Shown here: positions 3,990-5,110 of the stretch, one piece after another
How the letters are laid out: each line of letters starts with the position of its first letter
Position numbering within the stretch: the stretch's first letter is position 1
Program-made: the position numbers and the translations under genes
Assembly: GCA_021161405.1 (NCBI GenBank)
Contig: JAGHAR010000130.1
Coordinates: 1 to 5,110, forward strand
Origin: Candidatus Iainarchaeum sp.
Lineage (GTDB): Archaea > Iainarchaeota > Iainarchaeia > Iainarchaeales > JAGHAR01
Direction of reading: 5' to 3'
DNA: 5,110 bases
The notes under the pieces: model-generated
Told to the model about the DNA's origin: nothing
Database searches by the model: none
Seen by the model: only the letters and a program-made list of their open reading frames with translations

Positions 3990-5110
3990 ATGCCTATAAA
4001 AAAGCCAAAGGAAGCTGAGCTGGTTGTTGCTGAGGCATTTCAGAGCGATGTGGGCAGAAATATTGCACGCATTAGTTCAAAAACAATGCAAGAGCTTAAC
4101 CTCGAGGCAGGAGAGGCTATTCTGATAGAAGGCAAAGAGAAAGCTGTGGCAAGGGTTTGGCGTGCAAGGCCGCAAGATGAAGAGCAAAACATAATTAGAA
4201 TTGACGGCATCACAAGAACAAATGCAAAGACAAGTATAGGAGAAGAGGTTAGGGTTAAGCCAATAGAAGTTGCAGAAGCGAATTCGATTACTATTGCTCC
4301 AACTCAGGATATTGTATTTGAAGGCGATCCAACAGCTTATTTCATGGAAAGGCTTGTCGATCACGTTTTTCTCAAAGGTAATAGATTAGTTATAAACGTA
4401 ATGGGAAATCCGCTCACCTATGTTGTTACAGCTACGAATCCTGCAAACAAATGCGTTCGTTTAACTCCAAAAACAAAGCTTATTATCTCAAAGAGAAAAG
4501 CGGCAGAAGCAGCAGCTATTCCAAGCGTGAGATATGAGGATATTGGCGGCCTAAAGGAAGAGATTGCTTTAATTAGGGAAATGGTTGAGTTGCCAATGAA
4601 AAACCCGGAGATTTTCGAAAGATTGGGGATTACTCCTCCAAAAGGAGTTTTGCTAAGTGGCCCTCCCGGTTGCGGTAAAACACTGCTTGCTAAGGCAGTT
4701 GCAAATGAAAGCGGAGCAAACTTCTATGCAATAAACGGCCCAGAAATAATGAGCAAATGGTACGGTGAAAGCGAAAAGAGATTAAGGGAAATTTTCGAAG
4801 AGGCAAATAAAAATGCACCAAGTGTAATATTTATCGATGAAATAGATGCGATTGCTCCTAAAAGAGAAGAAGTAACCGGCGAGGTTGAGAGAAGAGTCGT
4901 GTCACAACTTCTAACTCTAATGGATGGCCTAAAGGCAAGAGGCCAGGTAGTGGTAATTGCAGCCACAAACAGGCCAGATGCAATAGATGAAGCATTGCGA
5001 AGGCCTGGCAGATTTGATAGAGAAATTTCAATAGGTGTGCCAGATAGAAACGCAAGAAAGGAAATACTGCAAATCCATACAAGAGGCATGCCCCTTGCAG
5101 AGGATGTAAA
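3990..5110 (+). CDS. cdc48: Cdc48/VAT-type AAA+ ATPase, N-domain and D1 (3' end outside window)
   Basis: Cdc48/VAT/p97 hexamers use ATP to unfold proteins and thread them through a central pore, in Archaea often upstream of the proteasome. The first 373 residues are visible and the frame is open to the right edge. Residues 1-180 form the substrate/adaptor-binding N-domain ([25 protein letters not shown], then a second barrel). D1 begins at YEDIGG (182-187). Walker A is GPPGCGKT (224-231; Lys230, Thr231), the pore loop K256-W-Y-G, Walker B IFIDE (280-284), sensor-1 Asn327 in ATNRPD, and the arginine fingers fall in RRPGRFDR (337-344; Arg338 and Arg341 by alignment with p97). Placement of N-domain directly before D1 and the MVELP(x)9-FERLGI segment identify this as D1; a D2 domain is expected beyond the window. 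ATG 3990 follows SD AGGTGAG (3980-3986), which overlaps the preceding stop, so translation is probably coupled to the second sHSP. Cys228 in Walker A is unusual for D1, where Thr is common. Confidence 0.95.
   Translation, partial: MPIKKPKEAELVVAEAFQSDVGRNIARISSKTMQELNLEAGEAILIEGKEKAVARVWRARPQDEEQNIIRIDGITRTNAKTSIGEEVRVKPIEVAEANSITIAPTQDIVFEGDPTAYFMERLVDHVFLKGNRLVINVMGNPLTYVVTATNPANKCVRLTPKTKLIISKRKAAEAAAIPSVRYEDIGGLKEEIALIREMVELPMKNPEIFERLGITPPKGVLLSGPPGCGKTLLAKAVANESGANFYAINGPEIMSKWYGESEKRLREIFEEANKNAPSVIFIDEIDAIAPKREEVTGEVERRVVSQLLTLMDGLKARGQVVVIAATNRPDAIDEALRRPGRFDREISIGVPDRNARKEILQIHTRGMPLAEDV

Noticed and set aside
4724..5089. A 121-codon open frame on the minus strand within cdc48.
   Set aside because: It lies opposite the conserved D1 motifs and has no recognisable features; it is an antisense shadow of cdc48.

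Overview
The window looks archaeal. Its right half carries two small heat shock proteins followed by a Cdc48/VAT-type AAA+ ATPase with the N-domain and D1 arrangement typical of Archaea. Upstream of several genes there are archaeal TATA boxes, about 25-33 bases before either a start codon (leaderless genes) or a short leader with a strong Shine-Dalgarno (SD) site. The DNA is AT-rich and densely coding. I cannot name the lineage from this sequence alone.

Layout from left to right on the + strand: (1) the C-terminal 65 residues of an unidentified protein, ending at 199; (2) thyX, flavin-dependent thymidylate synthase, about 249-956; (3) on the minus strand, a UDP-glucose/UDP-mannosamine-type 6-dehydrogenase (965-2254), tail to tail with thyX with 8 bp between the stop codons; (4) a 163-bp divergent promoter region; (5) a five-helix membrane protein of unknown function (2418-3011); (6) a 90-bp intergenic region with a TATA box and a perfect 19-bp palindrome; (7) an apparent heat-shock operon of hsp20 (3102-3533), a second, divergent hsp20 (3577-3981) and cdc48 (from 3990, running off the right edge).

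The most informative part is the stress operon. Its palindrome lies between the TATA box and the predicted transcription start, which is where archaeal repressors block initiation. Archaeoglobus fulgidus has a comparable regulator-hsp20-cdc48 operon controlled by a palindrome-binding repressor (HSR1). Here no regulator gene is adjacent and there are two sHSPs. The likely logic is that the sHSPs hold unfolding proteins and Cdc48 extracts and threads them for refolding or degradation.

The left half is housekeeping: dTMP synthesis through the FAD/folate route, and sugar-nucleotide oxidation for surface polysaccharide or glycan synthesis. I saw no RNA genes, CRISPR arrays, insertion sequences or clear mobile-element marks. 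Nothing here amounts to a clearly new system. The best leads are the heat-shock operator and the uncharacterised membrane protein.
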